From positions 3,022,001-3,086,000 of the forward strand of contig NZ_AYTM02000002.1 of NCBI RefSeq assembly GCF_000507185.2: DNA of 64,000 nucleotides, given 5' to 3'. The notes under the pieces are model-generated. The model searched no databases. It was not told the DNA's origin and worked only from the letters and a program-made list of their open reading frames with translations. The first letter of the stretch is position 1. The number at the start of each line of letters is the position of its first letter. The stretch comes from Pseudomonas syringae KCTC 12500 (GTDB lineage Bacteria > Pseudomonadota > Gammaproteobacteria > Pseudomonadales > Pseudomonadaceae). The position numbers and the translations under genes are program-made. Shown here one piece after another: positions 1-9,279 of the stretch.

Positions 1-179
1 AAAACCTGACCGGCAATGGCGTGTCCCTGAACACCTCGCTGAACCGCCGTGGCGAACCGATGATCTGCTCGCCGACCGATGCGCTGAACATGTTCTTCGG
101 CTCGGACCTCGAGTACCTGATCATGGAAGACATCCTGGTGGTCAAAGAGGGCGTCGAGGCTTATGACACGCTCGGTTGA
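1..179 (+). CDS. wapO: carbamoyltransferase, C-terminal end only (LPS core)
   Basis: The window opens inside this gene, and only its last 58 codons are visible. They end in the typical tail of NodU/CmcH-type carbamoyltransferases: an N-T-S-L-N turn, G-E-P, a S-P-T-D-A segment and a hydrophobic D-L-E-Y-L-I stretch. In Pseudomonas the gene at this place in the LPS core cluster is wapO, which adds a carbamoyl group to an inner-core heptose. The assignment rests on this tail and on the neighbours. The stop overlaps the start of wapH by 17 bases, which suggests translational coupling. Confidence 0.75.
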   Translation, partial: NLTGNGVSLNTSLNRRGEPMICSPTDALNMFFGSDLEYLIMEDILVVKEGVEAYDTLG

Positions 180-1293
180 ACGACACGTACTGCAGTTCTG
201 TCACGGCTATGACGGGCCGTTTCTGGACTGCGCGCGGCAATACGCCAGCCTGTTCGCCGGCAAGGGCTATCGCGTAACGACAGTGTTTCTGACCGGTGCC
301 GCCGATCCGGATGTCGTGGCTGACTGCGGTTCGGACGAAGTGCTGTTCATGGAGTACAGCTCCAGTGCCATTCGTGGCCTGAAGCTGGGCGCCATCCGCG
401 ACCTGCGCAAGATCGCCGCGACGCGCTCGTTCAGCTTTTGCATCGCGCACCGCTTCAAGCCGGTGTACATCGCCCTGCTGGCAACGAAGCTGCCGGTGAT
501 CGGTGTGCATCATGCGTTCGGCGATTACCACCGGCGCAGTCGCAAGCTGTTCGCCAACCTGTTTCGTAAGCGCCTGAGCCTGCTGGGGGTTTCCGACGCG
601 GTTCGCGACGACATGCGCAGCAGCCTGCCCAAGTGGCCGGCCGAGCGCATTCAGACCCTGTACAACCGGATCGATGTCGAGCAACTGCAGGGCAGTCAGT
701 TTTCCGCTGAAGATGCCCGCGCAGAGCTGGGCCTTTCGGCGTCGGCCTGGATCGTCGCCAATGTCGGTCGCCTGCATCCCGACAAGGATCAGGCCACGCT
801 GTTGCGCGGTTTTGCCGAAGCGCTGCCCGATCTTCCCGAGAACAGCCAACTGGTGATTCTCGGCAAGGGTCGCCTGGAAGAAGACCTCAAGGCACTGGCG
901 CTGGAGCTGGGCATCGGCCCGCAGGTGCTGTTCCTCGGCCAGGTGCCTGACGCGCGCCGCTACTTCAAGGCCTTCGACGTGTTCGCCTTGAGCTCGGACC
1001 ACGAACCGTTCGGCATGGTCCTGCTGGAAGCGATGGTCGCCGGTGTCCCGTTGGTTGCAACCTCATGCGGCGGCGCGAAGGAAGTGGTCGAAGACGTTGG
1101 CCTGCTGTTTCCGCTCGGTGATGTGCACAGCCTGGCACACGGCCTGGTGCATATGGCCGGCCTCGATGCCGAACAACGTCAGGATTGTGCCGAGCGCATG
1201 CTGTTGCGCTTGCGCGAACGTTTTTCCGATCACGCTGTGCGTAATGTCTTCTGGCGTCTGCCGCAAGTCTCCAGCCTGACAGCGGGGGCCTGA
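163..1293 (+). CDS. wapH: LPS core glycosyltransferase (GT4 family)
   Basis: This 376-residue GT-B fold glycosyltransferase of the WapH type probably adds a glucose to the LPS outer core on the cytoplasmic face of the inner membrane. The C-terminal half has the group 1 signature: V-G-R-L-H-P-D-K-D near residue 201, a nucleotide-sugar pocket with S-S-D-H-E-P-F-G-M-V-L-L-E-A near residue 277, and A-T-S-C-G-G-A-K-E-V-V after it. It overlaps wapO upstream, and its stop shares one base with the mig-14 start, so the block reads as one operon. The linkage formed (beta-1,6-glucose in P. aeruginosa) is inferred from position. Confidence 0.85.
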   Translation: MTRSVERHVLQFCHGYDGPFLDCARQYASLFAGKGYRVTTVFLTGAADPDVVADCGSDEVLFMEYSSSAIRGLKLGAIRDLRKIAATRSFSFCIAHRFKPVYIALLATKLPVIGVHHAFGDYHRRSRKLFANLFRKRLSLLGVSDAVRDDMRSSLPKWPAERIQTLYNRIDVEQLQGSQFSAEDARAELGLSASAWIVANVGRLHPDKDQATLLRGFAEALPDLPENSQLVILGKGRLEEDLKALALELGIGPQVLFLGQVPDARRYFKAFDVFALSSDHEPFGMVLLEAMVAGVPLVATSCGGAKEVVEDVGLLFPLGDVHSLAHGLVHMAGLDAEQRQDCAERMLLRLRERFSDHAVRNVFWRLPQVSSLTAGA

Positions 1294-2189
1294 TGCTCAA
1301 TCGATTCAAGGGCTGGCGCGAGCGTGGCTGGGTGCAGATCGATGCGGCTGCCTACGAGCAGGCCTGGCAGCGGTTTGGCGGCAGCGTCGCCACTCATCCG
1401 CTGGTGGTCGCGCGTCTGTCGGCATTTTCCGGCATCGCTGTGCGTTACCTGGCCTGGGAGCAGGGCGGTGAAGTGAAGGCGGCGATTGCCACCTGGGGGC
1501 GCTCGCTGGCGCTGTCCAAGGACGAGCTCAAGCGCCACGGCAAGAAAGGGTTGTTCGACCTGGGTAATGCCGAGCTGATTCTGCCGGTGGCCAACGATAT
1601 CGAGGTGCCGGTCCGGCACCGGGCCCGCTATGTGTCGTCGCTCAACGAAGGCCGCATCAGTACCTTCAAGCCACAGACCGAATCCTTGGCGATGGCGCGT
1701 ACGCCTGAAGAGCTGTCCAAGAAATTTCGTTACAACCAGCGTCGTGAGCTTCGCTTGCTGGAAGAGGCTGGCGGGACGGTAAGGCCTGTCAGCGAGTTCA
1801 GTAGCGCCGAGCTGGCAAGTATGTACTGCGATCTGTTTCAGCGGCGCTGGGGCTTCGAGGCGACCGGTGCCCGGCACAAGGCCGAGGTCATTGAGCTGTT
1901 GCGCGAGCTGCTGATCGGTTCGGTGGTGTTTCTCAACGATGCGCCTATTGCCATTCAACTGGTGTATCGCGTCGAAGCGCCGCAGTGGGTCAGCATCGAG
2001 TACGTCAACGGCGGTGTCGATCCCGAAACCCGTGATTTCAGTCCTGGCAGCGTGCTCAGCTTCGTCAATACCCAGTCCGCCTGGGAGAACGCCCGTGCGC
2101 AGGGCAAATCACTGCGTTTTTCCTTCGGTCGTGCCGACCGCGAGTACAAGGACCGATGGTGCAACCCCGTTCCGGTGTTCCAGATTTGA
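1293..2189 (+). CDS. mig-14: Mig-14 family protein
   Basis: This 298-residue protein belongs to the Mig-14 family, known in Salmonella and Pseudomonas for resistance to cationic antimicrobial peptides such as polymyxin. It is a GNAT-like/FemAB-like protein. The visible family marks are the basic K-F-R-Y-N-Q-R-R-E-L-R segment near residue 143 and the C-terminal S-F-G-R-A-D-R-E-Y-K-D-R-W stretch. The biochemical activity is not established for the family. It sits between wapH and dnpA exactly as in P. aeruginosa, with a one-base overlap upstream and a 34-base overlap downstream. Confidence 0.85.
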   Translation: MLNRFKGWRERGWVQIDAAAYEQAWQRFGGSVATHPLVVARLSAFSGIAVRYLAWEQGGEVKAAIATWGRSLALSKDELKRHGKKGLFDLGNAELILPVANDIEVPVRHRARYVSSLNEGRISTFKPQTESLAMARTPEELSKKFRYNQRRELRLLEEAGGTVRPVSEFSSAELASMYCDLFQRRWGFEATGARHKAEVIELLRELLIGSVVFLNDAPIAIQLVYRVEAPQWVSIEYVNGGVDPETRDFSPGSVLSFVNTQSAWENARAQGKSLRFSFGRADREYKDRWCNPVPVFQI

Positions 2190-3595
2190 GTCGCAAGCAG
2201 CAATTGCTCAAACGCCATCGCCGTAACAAGCGGCTGGCGTTGCTGGGTGGGCTGCTCCTGTTGATCGCGGTGGGCGTGCTGGTGGCTTGGTGGCTGGCCC
2301 CGCTGCTGGCCGTGTGTGCCTGGGTCGCTCATGAGGCCTGGTTCGCCGATCATCTGTTCTATTCGCCGTCTGACGGCTATCAGTACACCTTTGCTGCCGA
2401 AAGCGAAGTGCCGGGTGTACGCCTGGACGGCGGCACGTTGCTGATCGACCCCGCTTTGCAGCTGAACGGCGACGAGACGCTGATACTGGCGCTGACGGTC
2501 AAAAGTACCTGGCTCGGGCGTTTTCTCGACCCTGTGGTCGAGCTGCAAGGCCAGGGCCTGAACGACCAGCAGGCATTCGAGCGTGGCGTCTGCGGCGTGC
2601 GCTATCTGAACCTCACCGGGCTGGGCGAGCCGCTGGCCGCAGGTGTGCTGAAACTGCGCGGGCGTTGCTGCCGTCTGGCCGGCACGCCGCGGCTCTGGCT
2701 GTTTCGTCAGCCGGATGCGCGAAAACAGCGTGTCATGGTCATCGCACCGCACGCCGACGATGCCGAGCTGGCCGCTTTCGGGCTTTACAGCCAGGCCGAG
2801 GAAGCGTGGATCATCACACTGACCGCCGGTGAGATCGAGGCCGAGCATTATCAGCAGATGGGCATGGAGCGCGCCGAAGCTGCGCGCATGAAAGGCCGCT
2901 TGCGGGCCTGGGACAGTATCGCCGTGGCGCGCTGGGGCGGGGTGCCCGAGTCGCAGTGTGTGCAATTGGGCTATTTCTGCCTGCAACTGCCTGCCATGCA
3001 GGCCGCGCCGGATACGCCGATTGGTTCGCGTGAGGCGGATCTGACCGATACCCGCCTGTTCCGTCAGTTCAATACCCTGCCATTGCCCGGCGACAACGGC
3101 CAGCCGACCTGGAATAACCTGCTCGCCGACCTGCGCGCGCTGATTCTCAAGGCCCGGCCGCAGGTTGTGGTGATGCCGCACCCTGCCATCGACCCCCATC
3201 CCGATCACATCTGCGCCCAGGCTGCGGTGCGTGAAGCCCTGCTCGGGCTCGAATGGCAGCCGGACGTGGTGCTCGGTTATGCCAATCACCTGCACGACAA
3301 CGACCGCTGGCCGATGGGCGATGCCTACAGCGGCATCAGCCTGCCGCCGGTATTCGATGCCACTCTGGCGCTGGTGCCGTACAGCCTTCAATTGTCGGTC
3401 GCCGCGCAACGCGACAAGGCGATGGCGCTGGGGATGATGCATGACCTGCTGCCGCCGATGCCGTTCAAGCGCCGTGTGCGCCGTGCGCTGCAGCGGGTTC
3501 TGGCCGGTCGTCACTGGCCGGCCGAGGGCGAAAACGAATTCTTCCGCAAGGCGGTGCGACGACACGAGTTGTTCTGGTGCAACCGTGATCTCTGA
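2156..3595 (+). CDS. dnpA: PIG-L family de-N-acetylase
   Basis: This 479-residue protein has one membrane segment near residues 25-50 and a PIG-L/LmbE de-N-acetylase domain from about residue 195. The zinc motif is P-H-A-D-D-A-E-L near residue 199, with a second H-P-D-H motif near 347. Family members remove acetyl from N-acetyl sugars. In P. aeruginosa the orthologue DnpA lies at the same place in the core cluster and affects fluoroquinolone tolerance of persister cells. The substrate is probably an LPS-core amino sugar (inference). The start overlaps mig-14 by 34 bases; a GTG one codon later is also possible. Confidence 0.85.
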   Translation: MVQPRSGVPDLSRKQQLLKRHRRNKRLALLGGLLLLIAVGVLVAWWLAPLLAVCAWVAHEAWFADHLFYSPSDGYQYTFAAESEVPGVRLDGGTLLIDPALQLNGDETLILALTVKSTWLGRFLDPVVELQGQGLNDQQAFERGVCGVRYLNLTGLGEPLAAGVLKLRGRCCRLAGTPRLWLFRQPDARKQRVMVIAPHADDAELAAFGLYSQAEEAWIITLTAGEIEAEHYQQMGMERAEAARMKGRLRAWDSIAVARWGGVPESQCVQLGYFCLQLPAMQAAPDTPIGSREADLTDTRLFRQFNTLPLPGDNGQPTWNNLLADLRALILKARPQVVVMPHPAIDPHPDHICAQAAVREALLGLEWQPDVVLGYANHLHDNDRWPMGDAYSGISLPPVFDATLALVPYSLQLSVAAQRDKAMALGMMHDLLPPMPFKRRVRRALQRVLAGRHWPAEGENEFFRKAVRRHELFWCNRDL

Positions 3596-3625
3596 TTCAG
3601 CAGGCGCAGTACTGCAAGGAAAACC

Positions 3626-4582
3626 ATGAAAGTTCTACTGCTGGTCCAGAAAGAGCAGCGTGCGATTCTGGACCGTCTCTATGACGGCATCGCCGCACAT
3701 TGTGAATGCGAAGTGCGCTGGCTGAGCTCTGCGGAGCAACGCAACCTGCGTGGTTATTTCCGCCGTGAGGTGGACGTCAGCCGCTATGACCGGATCGTGT
3801 TTTTCCTGCGTTTCAAGCAGGAAGTGCGTCAGGTCGGCTTCATCCGCACGATTCCCAATCTGGTCATCCTCGAACACGATGCCTACCAGAACTACATTCC
3901 GTGCAAATACACCGGCAAGTTCAGCGCGCACTATCGCAAGCTGCCTTGGGCGCGAGTGATCTGCTCGGGGTTCATGGTCAGCGAACGGCTGCGCCAGGAA
4001 GGCTTCGATGCGGTGTTCGTGCCCAAGGGCTATGACCAGAGCCTGCTGCAGTTGCAGGCACGCGAGCGTGACATCGAACTGGCTTTCGTGGGCAGCACCA
4101 ACAGCGTGGCCTACAGCGGTCGCAAGGCGTTGCTGGATGAGTTGGGCCAGGTCGAGAATCTGCTCGTCACGCGGACCAAGTCCGGCGAAGAGTATTGCGA
4201 CACCCTGAACCGCATCCGTTTTTTCGTCAGTGCCGACGTGGGCATGGGCGAGTACATGATCAAGAATTTCGAGGCCATGGCGTGCGGCTGCGTGCTGCTT
4301 GCCTTCGATCAGGGCGCTGAAGAAAACCGCGCGCTGGGCTTTGTCGACATGCACAACATCGTGCTCTATCGCGACATTCCCGAACTTCGCGAAAAGCTGG
4401 CGAAATTGCGCGATAACGTCACACTGGCCAGTGAAATATCTCGTAATGGGCAGACTTTGGTCGAGGAACGCTTTACATTCCATGCCCTCGGAAAAGCCAT
4501 CGTGGACGCCATGCATGCGCCACTGCGCAGCATGCCGGCGGCGAGCTGGATCGATCGTCTGCGTTCACGATTGGGATGGTAG
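3626..4582 (+). CDS. ssg: cell-surface polysaccharide glycosyltransferase Ssg
   Basis: This 318-residue GT-B type glycosyltransferase has a C-terminal half with F-V-G-S-T-N-S-V near residue 153 and a donor-site stretch E-Y-M-I-K-N-F-E-A-M-A-C-G-C near residue 209. Ssg in other pseudomonads is needed for normal LPS/O-antigen, surface spreading and phage sensitivity. It starts 30 bases after dnpA with a GGA-containing ribosome site and is followed 31 bases later by wapR. The exact sugar transferred cannot be read from sequence. Confidence 0.8.
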   Translation: MKVLLLVQKEQRAILDRLYDGIAAHCECEVRWLSSAEQRNLRGYFRREVDVSRYDRIVFFLRFKQEVRQVGFIRTIPNLVILEHDAYQNYIPCKYTGKFSAHYRKLPWARVICSGFMVSERLRQEGFDAVFVPKGYDQSLLQLQARERDIELAFVGSTNSVAYSGRKALLDELGQVENLLVTRTKSGEEYCDTLNRIRFFVSADVGMGEYMIKNFEAMACGCVLLAFDQGAEENRALGFVDMHNIVLYRDIPELREKLAKLRDNVTLASEISRNGQTLVEERFTFHALGKAIVDAMHAPLRSMPAASWIDRLRSRLGW

Positions 4583-4613
4583 GGAATTATGAATATTCAA
4601 TGATTGGGAACGA

Positions 4614-5387
4614 ATGATGGTATTCAGCGAAAACAGCGACATTACGCTGGTGGTCACCAGCTGTGGTCGATTCGACCTGTTGAAGCGCACCCTGGAAACG
4701 TTCGACCATTTCAACACTGCGCCCATACGCCATGTGCTGATTACCGAAGACTCCGGCGATGCCCGTGTCCAGGCGTGCATTCCCGAGCACTGGCACCCGC
4801 ATACGCGTTTCATCATCAACAACCCCAAGCTGGGGCAGATGCGCTCTGTCGACGCGGCCTATTCGCTGATCGAAACGTCCTGGGTGTTCCATTGCGAAGA
4901 CGATTGGGATTTCTACCGTCCGCACTTCATCGAAGAGTCGATGACGCTGCTGAAACACGATCCGCAAGCCTTACAGGTCTGGTTGCGCAGCTACAATCAC
5001 GATCTGCGTATCCACAGCCCTTACGTTTACCTCAACGAGCGTGAAGTGGTCGAGGGTATTGCGTTTTACAAGCTGGGCTCGCACAAGCCTGAATGGCAGG
5101 GGTTTTCCTTCAATCCGGGGCTGCGCCGCCTGGCTGATTACCTGCAGCATGCGCCTTATGCCGGGCACGGTGGTGAGAAGAAACTTTCACAATTATTCGC
5201 TGCGCAAAACCGTTACGCTCTGATTCTGGAAAATGATGCCGTGTTGCACACCGGGTTTGGTGAGCACGTGGAGTTGCCGCAGGAGCGGCTTGACAAACAG
5301 CGTCGCAAACGTCGGGATCGCGTCAAGCTGATCGTCGCTGTGCTCGCTGGCCTAGTAGCAGGTTGGTTGCTTAATAATGTCAGTTGA
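4614..5387 (+). CDS. wapR: LPS core rhamnosyltransferase, GT2 type, C-terminally anchored
   Basis: This 257-residue family 2 glycosyltransferase has an acceptor/donor fold start at I-T-L-V-V-T-S-C-G-R-F-D-L and a metal-binding C-E-D-D-W-D-F near residue 93. WapR in P. aeruginosa adds the alpha-1,3-rhamnose that receives O-antigen, and the immediate neighbour here is the ligase waaL. The tail has a strongly basic patch (Q-R-R-K-R-R-D-R) followed by a single hydrophobic segment of about 18 residues, so the enzyme is probably held at the inner membrane by its C-terminus. The first of two adjacent ATGs is used. Its stop overlaps waaL. Confidence 0.75.
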   Translation: MMVFSENSDITLVVTSCGRFDLLKRTLETFDHFNTAPIRHVLITEDSGDARVQACIPEHWHPHTRFIINNPKLGQMRSVDAAYSLIETSWVFHCEDDWDFYRPHFIEESMTLLKHDPQALQVWLRSYNHDLRIHSPYVYLNEREVVEGIAFYKLGSHKPEWQGFSFNPGLRRLADYLQHAPYAGHGGEKKLSQLFAAQNRYALILENDAVLHTGFGEHVELPQERLDKQRRKRRDRVKLIVAVLAGLVAGWLLNNVS

Positions 5388-6546
5388 CCCGATAAGAATG
5401 CCCGGCAGCAAAGTACAGCAGTATTTTACGGCTGCCATCGTCATCTTCCTGCTGAGTTTCATCCTCAACCCCTCAGCCAAGATCACCAACAATCTGTTTT
5501 ATGCATTCACGGCGCTGCCGGGCTTATTCTTCTTGATCAAGTACCGCGGCGCTGGCGTGTTTGCCAAGCCTCTGGGCATTGCCTGGGCGGTGTTCATGGC
5601 CTGCTTTCTGGTCCCCGCGCTACAGGCGCAGGAGTTCCAGTATTACAAGCACATCATCTACGTCAGCCTGTTTGTCTTTGTCGTCGCCGGGATTACCGAC
5701 AACGGCTTCTTCAGACGCGGGGTTTTCGTGCGCAGCATGTTCTGGGCGCTGTGCCTGTACATTCTGCTGAGCAGTATTCACAGCTGGGTGACCGGGCAGT
5801 TCGAGTTCGGCCAGCGTGTGGCGATTCTGCCTGGGCGAATGGAGAACGTGATCTACGCCAGTGCCTGGCTGGTCTGCAGCCTCGCGTTGGCCATGCCGTT
5901 GTGGGCAAAAGAGCGTCGCTGGGTCGAGGCCGTCTGCGCCGTTCTTGTCACGCTGGTGATAACCGCCTTTATCGTGCAGACACGTACTGCGCTGGTGGGT
6001 TGCGCCGTTCTGTTTGCTGTCTGCACCGCCTATGCGCTCTACCGTTTCCCGCTGCGCACGACAGTGGTCTTGCTGGCGCTGGGCGTCGTGGCGGCAGCCG
6101 CCTTCTGGTTCGTCAAGGATGAACAGTGGGTCGCCCTGCTGATGGTCAGAGGTGATTCCTATCGCATCGAGCTGTTTGAAATCATGACCGGTGAATGGCG
6201 TCGCTGTGGCTGGATGCTGGGCTGCGGTGTGGATTTCTACACGACCCAGACCCTGACGGGCGGCATACCGATCCAGCACCCGCACAATATTTTCGTGTCG
6301 CTGGGGCTGTACACCGGCGCCGCTTCGCTGGTGATGTTTCTGGTCGTGATGGCGATAACGCTGTGGGACTCCGTGCGCAATGGAGATGCCTGGGGTCTTT
6401 ACCTTGTGTGCGCGTTGGTCATGCTTAACTTCGACGGAGCCCAGTTGGTCGGCAATCCAGACGAGCTCTGGGTACTGGTGCTGTTACCGGCGTCCATGGT
6501 GTTGGGGCGAGTGGTGCAGACGCATCGGCTCAGGCAGCAGCAATAG
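5377..6546 (+). CDS. waaL: O-antigen ligase
   Basis: This 389-residue polytopic membrane protein has about 10-11 hydrophobic segments and the Wzy_C/WaaL-type periplasmic region near residues 250-310, ending in H-P-H-N-I-F-V-S. That His-containing motif is typical of O-antigen ligases. WaaL joins undecaprenyl-linked O-antigen to lipid A-core on the periplasmic side. It closes the core operon, overlapping wapR by 11 bases, and is followed by a strong hairpin terminator. Confidence 0.85.
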   Translation: MSVDPIRMPGSKVQQYFTAAIVIFLLSFILNPSAKITNNLFYAFTALPGLFFLIKYRGAGVFAKPLGIAWAVFMACFLVPALQAQEFQYYKHIIYVSLFVFVVAGITDNGFFRRGVFVRSMFWALCLYILLSSIHSWVTGQFEFGQRVAILPGRMENVIYASAWLVCSLALAMPLWAKERRWVEAVCAVLVTLVITAFIVQTRTALVGCAVLFAVCTAYALYRFPLRTTVVLLALGVVAAAAFWFVKDEQWVALLMVRGDSYRIELFEIMTGEWRRCGWMLGCGVDFYTTQTLTGGIPIQHPHNIFVSLGLYTGAASLVMFLVVMAITLWDSVRNGDAWGLYLVCALVMLNFDGAQLVGNPDELWVLVLLPASMVLGRVVQTHRLRQQQ

Positions 6547-6550
6547 CCTC

Positions 6551-6583
6551 AAAAAAATGGCCGCTTCGAAAGCGGCCATTTTT
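6551..6583. terminator. bidirectional rho-independent terminator
   Basis: ATGGCCGCTT at 6558-6567 pairs with AAGCGGCCAT at 6570-6579, flanked by A-run and T-run. It lies between the convergent waaL and the LPS kinase-like gene and can serve both. Confidence 0.85.
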
Positions 6584-6594
6584 CATGGGGCAGG

Positions 6595-7233
6595 TTATTG
6601 AACAGCCTGCGCCAGTTCAGAGGTGTCGCAGAGGGTCTGAGCGCTCATGTAACCATCGAGAAAGGCCGGGTTGCCGTTGTCTAGCAGCCATTGACGGTCT
6701 TCCTGATAGCGCAGCATGTGCTTGAAGTTGCGCAAGCGAAGGCTTTTGCGCAAGGCGCGGCGATAGGTTTTCATGTCGGCGATGTCAATCAGGCCGAGGC
6801 TGCCTTCGGGCGTGAGGATCACGTTGCCAAGATGGGCCGAGCGAAAGTAGATGCCTTTTTCGTGCAGCCCGGCAATAAAGCTTCCCAGTTGCCTGCGCAG
6901 CTTGTCGTCGGCCACCGCACTGCCCAGTAGCTGGCGCAGGGTGAAGCCAGCCAGCGGATCATAATGCACGGCATCGCGCTCGATCTCGGCGATGCGGCTG
7001 ACCGAGCGTATGCGTGGGCAGGGAATGTCGCGTTTGGCCAGCGTTTCACAGTTGTCTGCGAAGCGCTGCGCGTAGGGGTACCAGGCTGCTGAGCTGACAA
7101 GGCGTTTGCGCCGAAACAGTTTCAGCATGGAGCCGTCACGCAGGCGGAGTACCTTGTCGCCCGTGCCGTCGGCTTCAAGTACTTCGGCACCTTGAACCTG
7201 TTCAAGGTAATGGGCGTGGTCAAGCGCTTGCAT
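6595..7233 (-). CDS. lipopolysaccharide kinase family (InaA/WaaP-like) protein
   Basis: This 212-residue protein has the short kinase-like fold of the InaA/WaaP/KdkA group: A-G-F-T-L-R-Q-L-L after the ATP-lid region, then the catalytic-loop-like G-I-Y-F-R-S-A-H-L-G-N-V-I-L and the metal-site-like G-L-I-D-I-A-D. The usual H-x-D catalytic loop reads R-S-A-H here, so activity is uncertain. The P. aeruginosa gene at this spot, next to msbA, is of the same type. The internal ATG at 7233 is chosen because the longer reading runs over the msbA promoter. It is divergent from msbA. Confidence 0.7.
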   Translation of the reverse strand: MQALDHAHYLEQVQGAEVLEADGTGDKVLRLRDGSMLKLFRRKRLVSSAAWYPYAQRFADNCETLAKRDIPCPRIRSVSRIAEIERDAVHYDPLAGFTLRQLLGSAVADDKLRRQLGSFIAGLHEKGIYFRSAHLGNVILTPEGSLGLIDIADMKTYRRALRKSLRLRNFKHMLRYQEDRQWLLDNGNPAFLDGYMSAQTLCDTSELAQAVQ

Positions 7234-7313
7234 CGATACTCCGGTTTTTACGCCCTTGGTAATGGACGAGCCGCCTATGTTACCGCAGCAGGCAGCCGCG
7301 AAAACCGCTGTGA

Positions 7314-7319
7314 TACAAT
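7314..7319 (+). promoter_or_regulatory. probable -10 box for msbA
   Basis: TACAAT preceded by TG four bases upstream (extended -10), 30 bases before the msbA ATG. This excludes the longer upstream reading of msbA. No good -35 box is visible. Confidence 0.5.
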
Positions 7320-7348
7320 TCGGCCTCTTTTTAACACGACGGATTCTC

Positions 7349-9151
7349 ATGACAACCTCCGAATCGTCCGCAACCTCCAGCGTGAAAATCTATTTCCGCC
7401 TGTTGTCTTATGTGCGTCCGTATGTGGGCATTTTCCTGCTCAGCATCATTGGTTTCGTGATCTTCGCCTCGACCCAGCCGATGCTCGCCGGCATCCTGAA
7501 ATATTTCGTCGATGGCCTGACCAATCCTGAAGCGGTGCTGTTTCCCAATGTTCCTTATCTGCGCGAGTTGCAGCTGTTGCAGGCCGTGCCGCTGCTGATC
7601 GTGCTGATCGCCGCATGGCAGGGGCTGGGCTCGTTTCTGGGCAACTATTTCCTGGCAAAGGTTTCCCTCGGGCTGGTGCATGACCTGCGCGTAGAGCTGT
7701 TCAACAAGCTGCTGGTGTTGCCCAATCGCTACTTCGATACGACCAATTCCGGCCATCTGATCTCGCGCATCACCTTCAACGTCACGATGGTGACCGGTGC
7801 AGCCACCGATGCCATCAAGGTGGTGATTCGCGAAGGCCTGACCGTGGTGTTCCTGTTCATCTATCTGCTGATGATGAACTGGAAGCTAACGCTGGTGATG
7901 CTCGCGATTTTGCCGTTGATTGCCGTCATGGTCGGCACCGCGAGCAAGAAATTCCGCAAGCAGAGCAAGAAGATCCAGGTGGCGATGGGCGATGTCACGC
8001 ATGTTGCCTCGGAAACCATTCAGGGCTATCGCGTAGTCCGCAGCTTCGGTGGCGAGTCCTACGAGCAGGCGCGCTTTGCCCAGGCCAGCAACAGCAACAC
8101 CAAAAAGCAGCTGCGCATGACCAAGACCGGCGCCATCTACACGCCGATGCTGCAACTGGTGATCTACAGCGCCATGGCGGTGCTGATGTTCCTCGTGCTG
8201 TTCCTGCGTGGTGAAGCGACTGCGGGTGATCTGGTCGCCTATATCACCGCTGCGGGCCTGCTGCCCAAGCCGATTCGTCAGCTGTCGGAAGTCAGTTCGA
8301 CGATCCAGAAAGGCGTCGCCGGTGCCGAAAGCATCTTCGAACAGCTGGATGTGGAAGAGGAAGTCGACACCGGCACCATCGAGCGTGAGCGCGTGACCGG
8401 CCACCTCGAGGTGAAGAACCTCAGCTTCTTCTACCCGCAGACGGCGCGTCAGGTGTTGAACGACATCAGTTTCTCCGCCGCGCCGGGACAGATGATTGCC
8501 CTGGTAGGACGCTCCGGCAGCGGCAAGTCGACCCTGGCCAACCTGATTCCGCGTTTCTACGGGCACGACATGGGCAACATCCTGCTCGATGGCGTCGAGA
8601 TCAACGATTATCGCTTGCGTAACCTGCGCAGGCACATCGCTCAGGTCAATCAGAACGTCACGCTGTTCAACGACACGATTGCCAACAACATTGCCTACGG
8701 CGATCTGGCCGGTGCGCCGCGTGCCGACATCGAAGCGGCCGCCGCTGATGCGTACGCCAAGGAGTTCATCGACCAGTTGCCGCAGGGTTTCGATACCCAG
8801 GTGGGCGAAAACGGTGTGCTGCTGTCAGGCGGTCAACGCCAGCGTCTGGCCATTGCCCGCGCGCTGCTCAAGAACGCCCCGTTGCTGATTCTCGACGAAG
8901 CCACCTCGGCGCTGGACACCGAGTCCGAGCGGCACATTCAGGCGGCGCTGGATCACGTCATGAAGGGCCGTACCACGCTGGTCATCGCCCACCGCCTTTC
9001 GACCATCGAGAAGGCCGACCTGATTCTGGTCATGGACGCCGGGCAGATCGTCGAACGCGGTACGCACTCGGAGCTGCTGGCGCAGAACGGCTATTACGCC
9101 CGCCTGCATGCCATGGGGCTGGACGAGCCGGCTCCGGTCGGCGCTGTCTGA
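7349..9151 (+). CDS. msbA: lipid A export ABC transporter/flippase MsbA
   Basis: This 600-residue half-transporter has an N-terminal six-helix membrane domain (about residues 25-330) followed by an ATPase domain. The Walker A is G-R-S-G-S-G-K-S-T, the signature L-S-G-G-Q-R-Q-R, the Walker B L-L-I-L-D-E-A-T-S-A-L-D and the H-loop A-H-R-L-S. MsbA flips core-lipid A across the inner membrane, so it works right after the core-building genes upstream. The length equals the family norm. The start at 7349 lies just downstream of the -10 box. Confidence 0.93.
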   Translation: MTTSESSATSSVKIYFRLLSYVRPYVGIFLLSIIGFVIFASTQPMLAGILKYFVDGLTNPEAVLFPNVPYLRELQLLQAVPLLIVLIAAWQGLGSFLGNYFLAKVSLGLVHDLRVELFNKLLVLPNRYFDTTNSGHLISRITFNVTMVTGAATDAIKVVIREGLTVVFLFIYLLMMNWKLTLVMLAILPLIAVMVGTASKKFRKQSKKIQVAMGDVTHVASETIQGYRVVRSFGGESYEQARFAQASNSNTKKQLRMTKTGAIYTPMLQLVIYSAMAVLMFLVLFLRGEATAGDLVAYITAAGLLPKPIRQLSEVSSTIQKGVAGAESIFEQLDVEEEVDTGTIERERVTGHLEVKNLSFFYPQTARQVLNDISFSAAPGQMIALVGRSGSGKSTLANLIPRFYGHDMGNILLDGVEINDYRLRNLRRHIAQVNQNVTLFNDTIANNIAYGDLAGAPRADIEAAAADAYAKEFIDQLPQGFDTQVGENGVLLSGGQRQRLAIARALLKNAPLLILDEATSALDTESERHIQAALDHVMKGRTTLVIAHRLSTIEKADLILVMDAGQIVERGTHSELLAQNGYYARLHAMGLDEPAPVGAV

Positions 9152-9279
9152 CCTGACTTTCACCGGGCGGACCCAGGCGGTCCGCCTGCCTTTTGAGCGG
9201 CGTGATTCAACAGCCTGTCGGTTGCAAACCCCTGTGCTAAGATTCCGCCCCTGTCCATTTTTCAAGTACGGGTTGTTCC

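Noticed and set aside
1955..3565. 536-codon minus-strand open frame opposite dnpA
   Set aside because: Antisense shadow of dnpA, which has a clear PIG-L motif.
6595..7350. Longer start for the LPS kinase-like gene
   Set aside because: It would run over the msbA -10 box, and the added residues have no similarity to the family start.
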